A stretch of DNA of 36,020 nt from an uncultured Chitinophagales bacterium (GTDB taxonomy: Bacteria; Bacteroidota; Bacteroidia; Chitinophagales; JAHDHT01): NCBI GenBank assembly GCA_938023075.1, contig CALHDG010000256.1, forward strand, positions 1 to 36,020, read 5' to 3'. Positions 29,029-36,020 of the stretch are shown here, one piece after another. Made by a program: the position numbers and the translations under genes. Within the stretch, counting starts at the first letter, position 1. The number at the start of each line of letters is the position of its first letter. Under the pieces are notes generated by a model. The model saw only the letters and a program-made list of their open reading frames with translations. It made no database searches and was not told the origin of the DNA.

Positions 29029-30225
29029 ATGCCACATTATCAGAAAGCGGGTAAAATACCTCATAAACGTCATATACAATTTAGGCAACCAAATGGAGCG
29101 TTGTATAAAGAGGAGCTATTTTCTACCGAAGGGTTTTCTAACATTTATTCTACTTTATATCATATACATCAGCCAACTGCTATTATAAATGTGGGTGAAC
29201 CATATTCTGTAGCTCCCAAGCCTGCTTTTAAAAAACATATGTTGCCTAGAAGTTTTAAAGGTTTTCAAGTGCAACCTCAAAGCGATTTTTTGGCTGCTCG
29301 TGTGCCGATGTTAATGAATAGCGATGTGCAAATTACCATTGCGGCTCCTCAGCACTCAATTACCGATTATTTCTATAAAAATGTAGATGCCGATGAAGTT
29401 TTATTTATTCATAAAGGCAGTGGTACTGTTAAAACAATGTATGGGCAAATTGATTTTGAATATGGAGATTATGTGGTAATTCCGAGAGGAACAATTTATC
29501 AAATTGACTTTAACGCAGAGGATAACCGTTTGTATATTATTGAATCTTTTAGTCCTGTTGTTTATCCTAAACGATATAGAAATGAATTGGGTCAATTGTT
29601 AGAGCATTCACCGTATTGTGAAAGAGATATAAAAGTACCTGCCGACTTACCTACATATGATGAAGAAGGAGAATTTAAGTTGTTAATAAAAAAAGAAAAT
29701 ATTATTTATCCTTATGTATATAAATATCATCCCTTCGATTTAATTGGTTGGGATGGATTTCATTACCCTTATGCATTAAGTATACATAATTTTGAACCCA
29801 TTACAGGAAGAATTCATCAACCACCTCCAGTGCATCAAACATTTGCTGCACGCGGGTTTGTTATTTGCTCTTTTTGTCCACGTAAATATGATTATCATCC
29901 ACAAAGTATTCCAGCTCCGTATGCACATAGCAACATTGATAGCGATGAAGTGATGTATTACGTAGATGGACAATTTATGAGCAAAGGTAAAGTTGATAGA
30001 GGTCAAATTAGTTTACATCCAGGTGGTATTCCTCACGGACCTACACCCGGAGCTGCTGAAAAGAGTATTGGAAAAGAAGGAACAGAAGAATTAGCGGTAA
30101 TGGTAGATACGTTTAAACCACTTTTAATTACTGAGGATGCTTTGCCATATGAAATGGCAGATTACCATTTAAGTTGGGTAAATAAAGAAAAAGATATACA
30201 CATTTCAGCTAACTTGTCTTCATAA
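29029..30225 (+). CDS. hmgA: Homogentisate 1,2-dioxygenase
   Basis: A 398-residue cupin dioxygenase that opens the ring of homogentisate to maleylacetoacetate in tyrosine and phenylalanine breakdown. The start MPHYQKAGKIPHKRHIQFR is typical of the bacterial enzyme. The iron ligands are expected in YAHSNIDSDEVMYYVDG (His and Glu) and HPGGIPHGPTPG (His). The preceding FAARGFVICSFCPRKYDYHP segment also fits the family. It stands alone: fumarylacetoacetase, maleylacetoacetate isomerase and 4-hydroxyphenylpyruvate dioxygenase are not in the window, so the pathway is encoded elsewhere. It has its own promoter and terminator. Confidence 0.95.
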   Translation: MPHYQKAGKIPHKRHIQFRQPNGALYKEELFSTEGFSNIYSTLYHIHQPTAIINVGEPYSVAPKPAFKKHMLPRSFKGFQVQPQSDFLAARVPMLMNSDVQITIAAPQHSITDYFYKNVDADEVLFIHKGSGTVKTMYGQIDFEYGDYVVIPRGTIYQIDFNAEDNRLYIIESFSPVVYPKRYRNELGQLLEHSPYCERDIKVPADLPTYDEEGEFKLLIKKENIIYPYVYKYHPFDLIGWDGFHYPYALSIHNFEPITGRIHQPPPVHQTFAARGFVICSFCPRKYDYHPQSIPAPYAHSNIDSDEVMYYVDGQFMSKGKVDRGQISLHPGGIPHGPTPGAAEKSIGKEGTEELAVMVDTFKPLLITEDALPYEMADYHLSWVNKEKDIHISANLSS

Positions 30226-30253
30226 ATTATTGATTATTAATAGCCAAAACACT

Positions 30254-30301
30254 AAAAAGCAAAATAGTACGATCATAACCTAAACTTTTTTTTGCTTTTT
30301 T
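30254..30301 (+). terminator. Terminator of hmgA
   Basis: AAAAAGCAAAA (30254-30264) pairs with TTTTGCTTTTT (30290-30300) around a 25-base loop, with T-runs inside and after the stem. The loop is long, so it is less certain than the sppA terminator. Confidence 0.6.
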
Positions 30302-30516
30302 CGTATGTAAGTAAGAGTGGTTTTTTAGTAGAGTGTAAGAAATATAGTAATCTTATTTTGAATAATAGATTTTGGTTTTCAAACAAAACATTATTATTTA
30401 AAAAAGAGTTATATTTCATAATTATTTTTTTGAAAAAAGTATATCACCTATTTTTATTCAGATTAATCAGGTTATCCCTCCACTAAGGTTACCAATAGAT
30501 GACTAACTTACTTAAT

Positions 30517-30554
30517 CTATTATTATTGCTAATCACTATTATTATTGTTAATCA
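30517..30554 (+). repeat. Two tandem 19-bp direct repeats before the FIST gene
   Basis: CTATTATTATTGCTAATCA (30517-30535) is immediately followed by CTATTATTATTGTTAATCA (30536-30554), 18 of 19 bases identical. The pair ends 15 bases before the ATG at 30570. It could be a regulator-binding site, a leader element or a simple tandem duplication. Confidence 0.75.
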
Positions 30555-30569
30555 AAAAACATTAAGCAT

Positions 30570-31721
30570 ATGAAGGCAAGTTCATTTTACGTTGATTCTG
30601 TTTCGGAAATTAAATCAAAATTAGAGGAAATAAAATCTAACGATTTTAAGCCTAGTTTAGCAATCGTTTTTGCTTCTATAAAGCATAATTTGCAAGAAAT
30701 ATCAGCTCTTTTTTACAGTTTAAATATTGATTTAATTGGATGCAGTAGTTCTGGTGAAATTATAAATGAAACCATAACAGATGAAGGGATTAGTATTTTG
30801 GCTTTAGATATGAATAAGAATTACTATAAAATAGTGCATCAAGAAATTGAAGACGAAAAAAATTACTCTAAACTCAAATTGTTCGGTGAAAAAATTGTTG
30901 ACATTTATGAGAATCCTGCCGTAATTCTTTTTACCGGAGGAATTACCTTAGACGGGGTTAAAGTTGTAAACCAAATAAAAAATTCAAAAAAAACCGATTT
31001 TCCAATATATGGAGGTTTAGCAGGTGATGATCTTAAATATGAAAGCACTTTTTCGTTTACTAACAAATGGATGTCGAACAATGGTGCAGTAGCATTAGTT
31101 ATTAATGATGATAAAGTAAGGGTAAAAGGTAAGTGCGTAAGTGGTTGGGAAGGCATGGGAGTCACCCATCAAATTACCAAATCAAAAGGTAATATATTAT
31201 ATGAAATTGATCATAAACCCGCTTTGGAAGTCTATAAAAAATATTTTCATTTTCATACACATTTTAGAAAGGATGTATTAGAGAACAATGAAACATTTCA
31301 ATCTATATCGGGGCAATATCCTCTAATTATTAATAAGCCTGATGACTACACCATTATGCGTTCGCCGTTGGTGAGCGATTTTGAAAACAACACGATTGTT
31401 TTAGCGGGCAGTATTACAGAAGGAGAATATTTTCAATTCGGTATTGCTCCTGATTTTGAACTATTAGAAAAAACAACAGAAGAATTCAAGGGTCTTAAAA
31501 ATGAAATGCCTCAAATAGATGCTGCTTTACTAATTAATTGCAAAGGAAGACAAACTGCGTTAGGACCTGAAATTTCTGAAGAAATTGAAGCTATTCATGA
31601 TTTATGGCAAGCCCCAATTATTGGTTTTTTTAGTTATGGAGAAATTGGAAATGTGGATAATGGACCTTGTGAATTTCATAACGTTACCTGCACCTTGGCT
31701 ACATTAACCGAAGTTTATTGA
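30570..31721 (+). CDS. FIST domain sensor protein
   Basis: A 383-residue protein with the FIST_N and FIST_C architecture, a sensory module thought to bind small ligands such as amino acids. The N-terminal domain shows LAIVFASIKHN, LIGCSSSGEI and ILFTGGITLDG; the C-terminal part shows FQFGIAPDFELLEKT, AALLINCKGRQTALG and IIGFFSYGEIG, the typical FIST_C end with a GExG. No signal peptide or membrane segment, so it is cytoplasmic. Its stop overlaps the ATG of the histidine kinase (TGATG), so the two are translated together and it is likely the input subunit of that kinase. The ligand is unknown. Confidence 0.9.
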   Translation: MKASSFYVDSVSEIKSKLEEIKSNDFKPSLAIVFASIKHNLQEISALFYSLNIDLIGCSSSGEIINETITDEGISILALDMNKNYYKIVHQEIEDEKNYSKLKLFGEKIVDIYENPAVILFTGGITLDGVKVVNQIKNSKKTDFPIYGGLAGDDLKYESTFSFTNKWMSNNGAVALVINDDKVRVKGKCVSGWEGMGVTHQITKSKGNILYEIDHKPALEVYKKYFHFHTHFRKDVLENNETFQSISGQYPLIINKPDDYTIMRSPLVSDFENNTIVLAGSITEGEYFQFGIAPDFELLEKTTEEFKGLKNEMPQIDAALLINCKGRQTALGPEISEEIEAIHDLWQAPIIGFFSYGEIGNVDNGPCEFHNVTCTLATLTEVY

Positions 31722-32677
31722 TGTATAATATTGGTAAAATCGAAAATTTAATTAGCACTTTAAAAATTTCTGACAATGAAAAAGATGAAATTTTTGAAGA
31801 AATTAACTATCTCAAAAAAAAAATAGAAATCCTGCAGTTTAAACAAAAACGAATTCAACGAGATAAATATATTGTTACCAATGTACTTAATAGTACCATA
31901 GATGAGTTAGAAATTAATAAAATTATAGTTGAAAAACAGGTAATTGAGTTAGATAATAGTTACAAAGAATTAAAAACGGCATATGCCGAATTAGAAAAGT
32001 TTAGTTATATCGTTTCGCACGATTTAAAGAGCCCCCTAAGGAGTATTGCAGGTTTTACCCAATTGTTAGAGAGAAATCAGCTGATTCAATCAGATAAAAA
32101 TTCTAATAAATATATGAAGTATATTGTAACTGGAGTAAACCAAATGGCAGTTACAATTGATGATTTACTTACTTATGCCAAAGTAACGAATGAGTCGCAT
32201 AATGTTCAACTCTCCTTGGTTGATTTTAATGAGGTTATAGAGAAAGTGAAAATGCTGCTGAAGAACATGATTGAGCTAGAAAATGTGACAATAGAAGTAT
32301 TAGATGTTTTACCCGTTATTTTTGCCGCAGAATCTGCTATATTACAATTGTTTCAAAACTTAATAGGTAATGCTATTAAATTTAAAAAAGATGAGCCGCC
32401 AATAATAAAAATAATGGCGCAAGAAACCTTACCGAATATATGGGAGTTTATTGTTACGGATAATGGAAAGGGAATGAACAACGAGTTTCAAAAAAATGCC
32501 TTTAAAGCTTTTGAACGGGAAAAAAATCATGATGTACCCGGCACCGGTTTAGGCTTGGCAATTTGTAAAAAAGTAGTAACAATGCATCAAGGAGATATCC
32601 ATTTAGTTTCAAAATTAGGTAAGGGAACTGCTTTTACTTTTACAATTAATTCAGCAAAAGTTAAGTCTGCATTATAG
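31721..32677 (+). CDS. Soluble sensor histidine kinase
   Basis: A 318-residue kinase without membrane segments. Residues 1-95 are a long predicted coiled coil rich in Glu, Lys and Ile. The dimerisation/phosphoacceptor domain contains FSYIVSHDLKSPLRSIAGF with His at about residue 100. The ATP-binding domain has the N box NLIGNAIKFKK, G1 VTDNGKGM, F box FKAFERE and G2 GTGLGLAICKKVV. I start at the ATG overlapping the FIST stop; the frame could extend to a TTG one codon earlier. It has no sensory domain of its own, which fits dependence on the FIST protein. No response regulator gene is adjacent, so the phosphate acceptor is elsewhere. Confidence 0.92.
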   Translation: MYNIGKIENLISTLKISDNEKDEIFEEINYLKKKIEILQFKQKRIQRDKYIVTNVLNSTIDELEINKIIVEKQVIELDNSYKELKTAYAELEKFSYIVSHDLKSPLRSIAGFTQLLERNQLIQSDKNSNKYMKYIVTGVNQMAVTIDDLLTYAKVTNESHNVQLSLVDFNEVIEKVKMLLKNMIELENVTIEVLDVLPVIFAAESAILQLFQNLIGNAIKFKKDEPPIIKIMAQETLPNIWEFIVTDNGKGMNNEFQKNAFKAFEREKNHDVPGTGLGLAICKKVVTMHQGDIHLVSKLGKGTAFTFTINSAKVKSAL

Positions 32678-32810
32678 TTAAGAGTCTTCTGCTAGAGACG
32701 CTAAAAGTAGAGAATTTTACTATGCCGTTTTCACATCTTTTCTATTGATAACATATTCCTCAAGTATTCCATCAATGTTTTTCAAATAATCACCAAAAAA
32801 TGATTCATCT

Positions 32811-33689
32811 TTACAAAAACAACTCTGAACTTAAATAACGGTCTCCTCTATCGCAGGTAATGCAAACAATAACACCATCGTTAATTTCTTGGCTTAGTTT
32901 GATGGCTGCGGTTAAAGCACCTCCGCTACTCATACCGGCCATAATACCTTCTTCTTGCGCCATTCTTCGGGTCATGGTAATGGCTTCTTCGCGGCTAACA
33001 TCAATAATGCGATCTACCCGCTGTGGTTCGTAAATTTTAGGTAAGAACTCAGGCGACCAACGCCGGATACCTGGAATATTTGAACCGTCGGTGGGTTGCA
33101 CACCCACAATTTGTATGTCTTTGCGCTGTTCTTTCAAATAACGCGAAACGCCCATAATGGTTCCTGTTGTACCCATAGAAGAAACAAAATGCGTAATCCT
33201 TCCTTTGGTATCTTTCCAAATTTCTGGACCGGTAGTTTTGTAATGCATTTTATAATTGTCGGGATTAGCAAATTGATTCAACATAAAATACTCACCAGAA
33301 TCCGACATTTCTTGCGCCAATTGCCTGGAATATTCTATAGTTTTTTCACCAGATGTTAGCATAACCTCGGCACCATAGGCTTTCATGGTTTTCACTCTTT
33401 CGGGTGTCGCAGTTTCTGGCATAATCAGCGTCATCCGAACATCCATAGACTGAGCGATCATAGCAAGAGCGATACCAGTATTTCCGCTGGTTGCTTCTAC
33501 TAGTTTTGCTCCGGTTTTAATTTCTTTTCTGTCTAAAGCAGATTTAATCATGTTGAAAGCTGCCCGGTCTTTAACACTACCGCCTGGGTTTTGACCTTCT
33601 AATTTACAATATACTTGAACCGATTTATTTTGGTTGATCGTTTTTAATTTAACCAAGGGCGTATTACCGATTAATTGTTCAATTTTCAT
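32811..33689 (-). CDS. cysM: Cysteine synthase B (O-acetylserine sulfhydrylase)
   Basis: A 292-residue fold-type II pyridoxal-phosphate enzyme that makes cysteine from O-acetylserine and sulfide or thiosulfate. The cofactor Lys is in GGSVKDRAAF (about residue 41), SGNTGIALAM binds the substrate and SSMGTTGTIMG the phosphate. The short length and the C-terminal CDRGDRYLSS favour CysM over CysK. It starts 12 bases after the cysE stop and forms an operon with it. Confidence 0.93.
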   Translation of the reverse strand: MKIEQLIGNTPLVKLKTINQNKSVQVYCKLEGQNPGGSVKDRAAFNMIKSALDRKEIKTGAKLVEATSGNTGIALAMIAQSMDVRMTLIMPETATPERVKTMKAYGAEVMLTSGEKTIEYSRQLAQEMSDSGEYFMLNQFANPDNYKMHYKTTGPEIWKDTKGRITHFVSSMGTTGTIMGVSRYLKEQRKDIQIVGVQPTDGSNIPGIRRWSPEFLPKIYEPQRVDRIIDVSREEAITMTRRMAQEEGIMAGMSSGGALTAAIKLSQEINDGVIVCITCDRGDRYLSSELFL

Positions 33690-33701
33690 CTTCGTAGTTG
33701 A

Positions 33702-34493
33702 TTATTGTTTTTGATTAGATTGATAATAAATTTTCGATTCGGGTGGTACGCTTCGGGTAATCCATGTATTTCCACCAATAATGCTGTTAGCACCAATAAC
33801 GGTTTCACCACCTAATACAGTTGCACCAGAATACAGTACTACATGATCTTCAATAGTAGGATGCCTTTTAGTTTGTGCCAATTCTTTTGTTACACTTAAA
33901 GCACCAAGTGTTACCCCTTGGTAAACTTTTACATATTCTCCAATGTTGGCAGTTTCACCAATCACTACACCCGTTCCATGATCGATACAAAACCCTTTTC
34001 CAATAGTTGCTCCCGGATGAATATCAATACCCGTTCTGGAATGTGCCATTTCGGCAATCATTCTGGGTATCACTTTAATAGATAATTTATATAATTCATG
34101 AGCTAACCGGTAACTGGCAATGGCATAAAAACCGGGGTAAGACCGGATAATTTCTTTTTCACTTAAAGCCGCCGGATCGCCTGCAAACATGGCTTGTACA
34201 TCAGTTTTTAACACCGTATAAACCACTTCTAATTGATCAAAAAATAACTTGGTTTTGTTGTCTGCATTAATAGACTCTCTATTGGGATACATAAACAACA
34301 TCTCATAAAGTTCGGATTTTAAATTTAACAGATCAAAAGACAATTCATCTTCGGTGTTGTATAATTTATTGGTTAGATCAGGAAATAGAATACCCAGTAA
34401 CCGGTTTGTAAAATCTTCTACTTGTTCAATAGTAGGACCTTTGGGGCTATCCTGATGTGTATCAAATAGTATTTTTATAAATTGATCTTTCAT
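33702..34493 (-). CDS. cysE: Serine O-acetyltransferase
   Basis: A 263-residue left-handed beta-helix acetyltransferase that makes O-acetylserine from serine and acetyl-CoA, the substrate of the cysM product encoded next. The hexapeptide part includes [64 protein letters not shown] and [12 protein letters not shown]; the catalytic His is expected in the CIDHGTG segment. The N-terminal helical region is longer than in Escherichia coli CysE, as in many Bacteroidota (EpsC-like) forms. I prefer the ATG at 34493 ([14 protein letters not shown]); an upstream ATG at 34508 adds five residues. Confidence 0.9.
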   Translation of the reverse strand: MKDQFIKILFDTHQDSPKGPTIEQVEDFTNRLLGILFPDLTNKLYNTEDELSFDLLNLKSELYEMLFMYPNRESINADNKTKLFFDQLEVVYTVLKTDVQAMFAGDPAALSEKEIIRSYPGFYAIASYRLAHELYKLSIKVIPRMIAEMAHSRTGIDIHPGATIGKGFCIDHGTGVVIGETANIGEYVKVYQGVTLGALSVTKELAQTKRHPTIEDHVVLYSGATVLGGETVIGANSIIGGNTWITRSVPPESKIYYQSNQKQ

Positions 34494-34568
34494 AAATATT
34501 TTTCGCATCTAACTAAACCCATCATATTGTTTTTTGTTTTGTTAGGACATATTTTGCTGCTAAATAAA

Positions 34569-34576
34569 CAAATATA
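34569..34576 (-). promoter_or_regulatory. Candidate -7 box for cysE-cysM
   Basis: The minus strand reads TATATTTG, an exact TAnnTTTG match 75 bases before the preferred cysE ATG. A -33 element is not clear; that position falls at the border of element E, so the insertion may have changed it. Confidence 0.4.
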
Positions 34577-34605
34577 AATGAAATTGAGGGTTAAAAAATT
34601 GATGG

Positions 34606-34811
34606 TATTAACCTGGTGGCTATATATTTGGCATGTATTTAAAGCGTGATGATGTTGGAAGTTTAGCCCCGATAGCAGTGGTTATGCTGCTTGAAGCGTT
34701 TGCCCTTGTGCGTTGGCGCAGCATTTGAACGGATAGCGGGAAGCCCCTTTCTAAATGGTTTCACCGTTTCGCTTCTAAAAAAAATATAGTTATTTACACG
34801 CCATATTAACA
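34606..34811 (+). repeat. MITE-like element, short version, copy E
   Basis: An element of about 206 bp with imperfect inverted ends: TATTAACCTGGTGGCTATAT on the left and, read inward from the right, TGTTAATATGGCGTGTAAAT. The core is almost identical to copy D, with GTTTAGCCCCGATAGCAGTGG, GGTTATGCTGC, GCGCAGCATTTGAACGG and GTTTCGCTTC. It ends 23 bases before the stop codon side of the formyltransferase gene. Confidence 0.8.
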
Positions 34812-34834
34812 AGATATTCAATAACTAAATATTA

Positions 34835-35740
34835 TTAGTGTTTTATAGATTCATCATAAGAAGTTAACCGCGTTCTAAATTGCTCAAAAGGCAATACACT
34901 TTCACCACTTTTATCATCAATAGCATGGGTAATTTTAAGTAAACCTTTACCACAAACAATAACCGGTTGCTGATCTCTTACAAAAATAACTTTCCCTACA
35001 TCGCGGTTAACAATTTGAACATCCGGTTCAATATGGGCATCTATAATTCTGATCTTCTTCAAGCCATTTATAAAAGTGGCTGCCCCCTTATAAGGAGATG
35101 AAACCACATAAATAAAATTCAAGATGTCTTCGGCAGTTTGATTCCAATCAATTAAATAATCGGCTTCATTACGCCATAAACTGTAGGTGGCTTCGGTATG
35201 ATTTTGTGGAGTCGATTGAATAGATTCCCCGGCTTTAATTTTAGTGAAAATATCAAGAGCAAGTTGAATATACAGCGGAACAATGCGCTCAATAACCGTT
35301 TTAACTTTCACCGGATACACAACAGGTAATTGACTTTGTGCAATAATTGCTCCTTCATCATAATAATCGCTGGCGAATAAAGCCGTTACCCCTACGGCTG
35401 GTTCTTTATTTAACAAGGCATTCACCAAAGGTGCGAACCCCCGGTATTTAGGCAACAACGAATCGTGCAACACGATCAATTTCAAGTTGGGTTTATGTAT
35501 AATCCAACGCCAGGAAACTGCTATCGCATATTCGGCAGTAATTTCGGCAGCATCTGCTCTTTTGCCAAAAGCAATACCTTCATCTATACAGAGTCGTTTG
35601 ATCTCCTCCGAATAATCATTAGCAACTTGTTGATCGCTCCCTATAATTACCCGGTCAATTAGGTTGTTAAACCCATGCTTTACTACTGCTTGTAAAACCT
35701 CGTACCCCTTTTGAGTTAACAGGTATAATGCTATTTTCAA
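34835..35740 (-). CDS. Formyltransferase-like protein
   Basis: A 301-residue protein of the methionyl-tRNA/sugar formyltransferase superfamily. The catalytic loop region reads VLHDSLLPKYRGFAPLV (His92), and the downstream segment VGVTALFASDYYDEGAIIAQ supplies the Asp. The well-known formyltransferases have an Asn two residues before the His (NxHxSLLP); here that position is Val90, and the usual His of GVTxH is Leu. A C-terminal beta domain (about 210-295) resembles the FMT C-terminal domain. It may be a nucleotide-sugar formyltransferase or a non-catalytic relative. No sugar-nucleotide genes are adjacent. The preceding AVSWRWII segment fits this formyltransferase subfamily as I remember it. 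Cytoplasmic. Confidence 0.82.
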   Translation of the reverse strand: MKIALYLLTQKGYEVLQAVVKHGFNNLIDRVIIGSDQQVANDYSEEIKRLCIDEGIAFGKRADAAEITAEYAIAVSWRWIIHKPNLKLIVLHDSLLPKYRGFAPLVNALLNKEPAVGVTALFASDYYDEGAIIAQSQLPVVYPVKVKTVIERIVPLYIQLALDIFTKIKAGESIQSTPQNHTEATYSLWRNEADYLIDWNQTAEDILNFIYVVSSPYKGAATFINGLKKIRIIDAHIEPDVQIVNRDVGKVIFVRDQQPVIVCGKGLLKITHAIDDKSGESVLPFEQFRTRLTSYDESIKH

Positions 35741-35765
35741 ATTGACTAATGAATTAAATGGATCG

Positions 35766-35773
35766 CAAAAATA
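35766..35773 (-). promoter_or_regulatory. Candidate -7 box for the formyltransferase gene
   Basis: The minus strand reads TATTTTTG, matching TAnnTTTG, 25 bases before the ATG at 35740. No clear -33 partner. Confidence 0.4.
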
Positions 35774-35892
35774 TACAATTTTTGATATTTGTTTTGAAAG
35801 GCTTATCTTTATGTTGGATTGATCTTATTTATTCCTTTTACAAGAATAGTTGTATTTTTAACTCCAGTAAAATTCTGTTATTAAAAATAATT

Positions 35893-36020
35893 ATGGACGA
35901 CATATTTATTACCAAAATTGACATTGAAAAATCAAGAAATCTTGAAAATGTAAGCATACCGCTTTCGGAAACGGAACGGAAGCATTTGATATTGACTGGG
36001 CGGAATGGGAGTGGGAAGAC
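35893..36020 (+). CDS. P-loop ATPase, N-terminal fragment
   Basis: From the ATG at 35893 the frame is open to the window edge (42 codons). It begins MDDIFITKIDIEKSRNLENV, then ISGL-type spacing to LILTGRNGSGKT, a Walker A motif in the position expected for AAA/SMC-like ATPases (an AAA_23/RecF-type start in which a strand pair precedes the P-loop). The sequence ends inside the motif, so the family and length cannot be determined. It could be an anti-phage, DNA-repair or recombination ATPase. Confidence 0.75.
   Translation, partial: MDDIFITKIDIEKSRNLENVSIPLSETERKHLILTGRNGSGK

Larger units (their letters stand above)
30226..30569. other. Intergenic region before the FIST gene
   Basis: It holds the hmgA terminator (30254-30301) and, near its right end, two tandem 19-base direct repeats (30517-30554). 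A short open frame from 30292 overlaps the terminator and is not supported as a gene. Confidence 0.5.
34494..34834. other. Intergenic region with cysE promoter and repeat copy E
   Basis: It contains the candidate cysE -7 box (34569-34576) and the short-version MITE-like element at 34606-34811. No coding frame is supported. Confidence 0.5.

Noticed and set aside
30292-30486. Open frame of 64 codons after hmgA
   Set aside because: It starts inside the T-rich arm of the hmgA terminator, is dominated by Phe, Leu and Lys from AT-rich DNA, and has no family features.

Overview
The window is AT-rich chromosomal DNA from a member of the Bacteroidota. The evidence is a type IX secretion (T9SS) C-terminal sorting domain, a TonB-dependent receptor with a carboxypeptidase-regulatory-like N-terminal domain, TAnnTTTG -7 promoter boxes, almost no Shine-Dalgarno sequences, and the folK/deoxynucleoside kinase/sppA neighbourhood. 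The two large repeat proteins resemble surface proteins I remember from Saprospiria-type genomes, so a Saprospiraceae-like origin is my best guess. It is not proven.

Layout: 1-512 (-) is the start of a TonB-dependent receptor. 1076-2359 (+) is a DUF2520 oxidoreductase-like gene with a KdsC-like HAD phosphatase. 2803-3777 (-) is a polyprenyl diphosphate synthase and 3908-4537 (+) a second HAD phosphatase. 4838-7876 (+) is a cysteine-rich surface protein with an IPTL-CTERM tail. 8449-10059 (+) is an ABC-F ATPase. 10402-13089 (-) is an S9 peptidase with an extra C-terminal domain. 13460-15283 (-) is a TlpA-like lipoprotein plus a TetR regulator. 15334-16623 (-) is a DNA methyltransferase with an SNase-like tail. 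16700-18581 (-) holds an M32 carboxypeptidase and a DUF423 membrane protein. 18674-19006 (-) is the truncated N-terminus of an ATP-grasp protein. 19367-25003 (-) encodes a 1878-residue T9SS cargo protein. 25414-26533 (-) is a deoxynucleoside kinase with folK, divergent from sppA (26808-28577, +). 29029-30225 (+) is homogentisate 1,2-dioxygenase. 30570-32677 (+) is a FIST sensor with a histidine kinase. 32811-34493 (-) is cysE-cysM. 34835-35740 (-) is a formyltransferase-like protein. 35893 to the edge (+) is the start of a P-loop ATPase.

Most of this is ordinary housekeeping: cysteine synthesis by CysE and CysM, a folate-pathway kinase, a nucleoside kinase, isoprenoid synthesis and peptidases. 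The unusual layer lies between the genes. Five copies of a MITE-like palindromic element share one GC-rich hairpin core. They are built in two versions with different ends: about 248 bp with GACAAGTTTATC terminal inverted repeats (three copies) and about 200 bp with TTAAYMTGG-type ends (two copies). Every copy lies within about 170 bp of a gene's 3' end, and no transposase is in the window. A second layer is the pair of giant surface proteins. They share two kinds of repeat module but carry different C-terminal sorting signals, IPTL-CTERM versus T9SS, and each is followed by a copy of the long element in the same sense orientation.

Several proteins show altered catalytic motifs that I read directly from the translations: the methyltransferase's SNase-like tail, the second Walker A of the ABC-F protein, and the formyltransferase. 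I saw no rRNA, tRNA, CRISPR array, transposase or prophage gene.
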